Origin: Polaromonas sp.
GTDB lineage: Bacteria > Pseudomonadota > Gammaproteobacteria > Burkholderiales > Burkholderiaceae_C
Assembly: GCF_030689685.1 (NCBI RefSeq)
Contig: NZ_JAUYEY010000006.1
Coordinates: forward strand, 108,501 to 172,500
DNA: 64,000 nucleotides
Direction: 5' to 3'
Below, piece after piece: positions 63,151-64,000 of the stretch. Position numbers and translations under genes: made by a program. Numbering within the stretch: position 1 is the stretch's first letter; every line of letters begins with the position of its first letter. The notes below the pieces were generated by a model. The model worked only from the letters and a program-made list of their open reading frames with translations, ran no database searches and was not told where the DNA came from.

Positions 63151-64000
63151 TCAAAATGTCACCACCGCCTGTAGCCACAGCGTCGGCGTCTTTGCGGCAG
63201 ACGCCGGAATGCTGGCTGCCTGACCGCCATGGGTGCGCCAGGCCAGGCTGGCTTTCAGCTGCAGAGCTGCCAAGCTGGCGTTTATGCCAACACCCGCACC
63301 GGCCAGAGCGCGCTTGGCTGGAGAGGCGGGCACACCAAAAGGCCGCTTATTGATCGTGACCTCGCCCACGTCATAAAACACCGTCCCCTGCCAAACCTGT
63401 GTGAAGCTGTGACGCACTTCCAGCGTTCCTTTAAAGCCTTCATCGCCCGATGCCTCGCCGCCCGGGTAGGCTCGTACCCCGGTCGGCCCGCCCAGGCTGA
63501 ACTTCTCTGAGGAGTCCAGGTTCTTGCTGGCCTGCTGGCCATTCAGTGAGACTGAGACCAGCGTGCTGTTGTTGATGCGCTGGAGTCGGCTCAGGCCGTA
63601 AGTCACCTTGCTGTAACTGCCATTGGTCTGGGCTGATGCGGCATCAATTGCCAAAGCACCGGCTGAGGCAATGTTCAGGTTGCCCATGACTGCGCCTAAG
63701 TCAAAGCTGTTGATACCGCCACCCATGAATGCGTCTTGCAAATTACCGCTCAAACCAAGACCGGTCAAACCGATCTTCTTGTCAGTGGTGGTGGCCGTGG
63801 CATTGACTTTGTCGTTGAGGTTTTTACTTTCAAAGCTGAGAGTGCCGCTTAAATTCTTGGCTGGGCTGCGAATGAAGGGATAGGCGGCGAAGACGGAGGT
63901 AGAGTTGGCACTGCCTTGCGCTTCAAGCAGGGCAAACTCCCGGCCCAGTTTGTAACGGGTGTCAAAGTAGGCGGCACCCAGACGAAGGCCGTCACTGCCG
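63151..64000 (-). CDS. ShlB/FhaC-type two-partner secretion outer-membrane transporter, 5' part off the window
   Basis: The frame enters from the right edge and ends at 63151, giving 282 C-terminal residues. It is the beta-barrel of a TpsB/Omp85-type transporter: alternating strands, YPFIRSPAKNLSGTLSFESK, the conserved GGPTGVRAYPGGEASGDEG (VRGY-like motif of the pore loop L6), VFYDVGEVTINKRPF, and a C-terminal Phe. Its POTRA domains and the TpsA adhesin partner must lie further right. Confidence 0.9.
   Translation of the reverse strand, partial: GSDGLRLGAAYFDTRYKLGREFALLEAQGSANSTSVFAAYPFIRSPAKNLSGTLSFESKNLNDKVNATATTTDKKIGLTGLGLSGNLQDAFMGGGINSFDLGAVMGNLNIASAGALAIDAASAQTNGSYSKVTYGLSRLQRINNSTLVSVSLNGQQASKNLDSSEKFSLGGPTGVRAYPGGEASGDEGFKGTLEVRHSFTQVWQGTVFYDVGEVTINKRPFGVPASPAKRALAGAGVGINASLAALQLKASLAWRTHGGQAASIPASAAKTPTLWLQAVVTF

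Overview
The window reads as a chromosomal segment of a GC-rich betaproteobacterium, most likely a Comamonadaceae member of the Rhodoferax/Polaromonas type. The reasons are the dense packing of catabolic operons with LysR regulators and tripartite-tricarboxylate (Bug/TctC) binding proteins, a PuuD-type urate hydroxylase, and a dispersed repeat with a GCTAT(C/T)AA core that I associate from memory with Comamonadaceae. No rRNA, tRNA, CRISPR array, integrase or complete insertion sequence was seen. The segment is truncated at both ends: a LysR gene on the left and a ShlB/FhaC-type outer-membrane transporter on the right.

Layout. 1-4846: LysR regulator and divergent xanthine dehydrogenase genes xdhAB. 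4910-5551: a methyltransferase. 5770-17199: a long rightward iron-sulfur cluster operon (sufA, sufBCDS, sufU, monothiol glutaredoxin, nfu, GTP cyclohydrolase folE, bolA, an Mrp-DUF971 fusion, a second nfu, a Rieske ferredoxin and lipoyl synthase lipA), headed by a palindrome that fits the IscR type-1 box and interrupted by a small inverted-repeat element with a 45-codon frame. 17691-23575: LysR plus a two-gene indolepyruvate-ferredoxin-oxidoreductase-like enzyme and a Bug protein. 23677-25523: thioesterase and an NRAMP-like transporter. 25614-30160: tartrate/glycerate module (ttuC-like dehydrogenase, Bug protein, glycerate kinase, divergent LysR). 30180-33671: branched-chain-type binding protein, puuD and xdhC. 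33817-35114: a lipoprotein and a MazEF pair. 35230-49334: a type I secretion operon (ABC exporter, HlyD adaptor, lipoprotein, and a 3139-residue RTX protein with an N-terminal lipase-like domain). 49660-54089: hiuH, puuE, a uraD-allC fusion and an M20 hydrolase. 54167-58672: LysR, gcl, hyi, glxR. 58903-61674: an ABC importer. 61894-63072: an AAA_14/DUF4143 ATPase.

The unifying metabolic theme is purine breakdown: xanthine to urate (XdhAB, matured by XdhC), urate to 5-hydroxyisourate (PuuD), then HiuH, UraD, PuuE and AllC to ureidoglycine/ureidoglycolate, and glyoxylate recovered through Gcl, Hyi and GlxR to D-glycerate. The glycerate kinase of the tartrate module would take that glycerate to 2-phosphoglycerate, so one kinase may serve two pathways. 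The RTX secretion operon sits between the two halves of the purine set.

The most unusual feature is that two families of dispersed repeats lie inside genes in frame. A GC-rich palindromic repeat adds peptide segments to xdhA, the oxidoreductase large subunit and the uraD-allC fusion. The AT-richer repeat is translated inside xdhA, the oxidoreductase small subunit and puuD, forms the C-terminus of the glycerate kinase, and resembles part of xdhB. All hosts remain open reading frames. The second feature worth attention is the composite SUF-FolE-Mrp-LipA operon.
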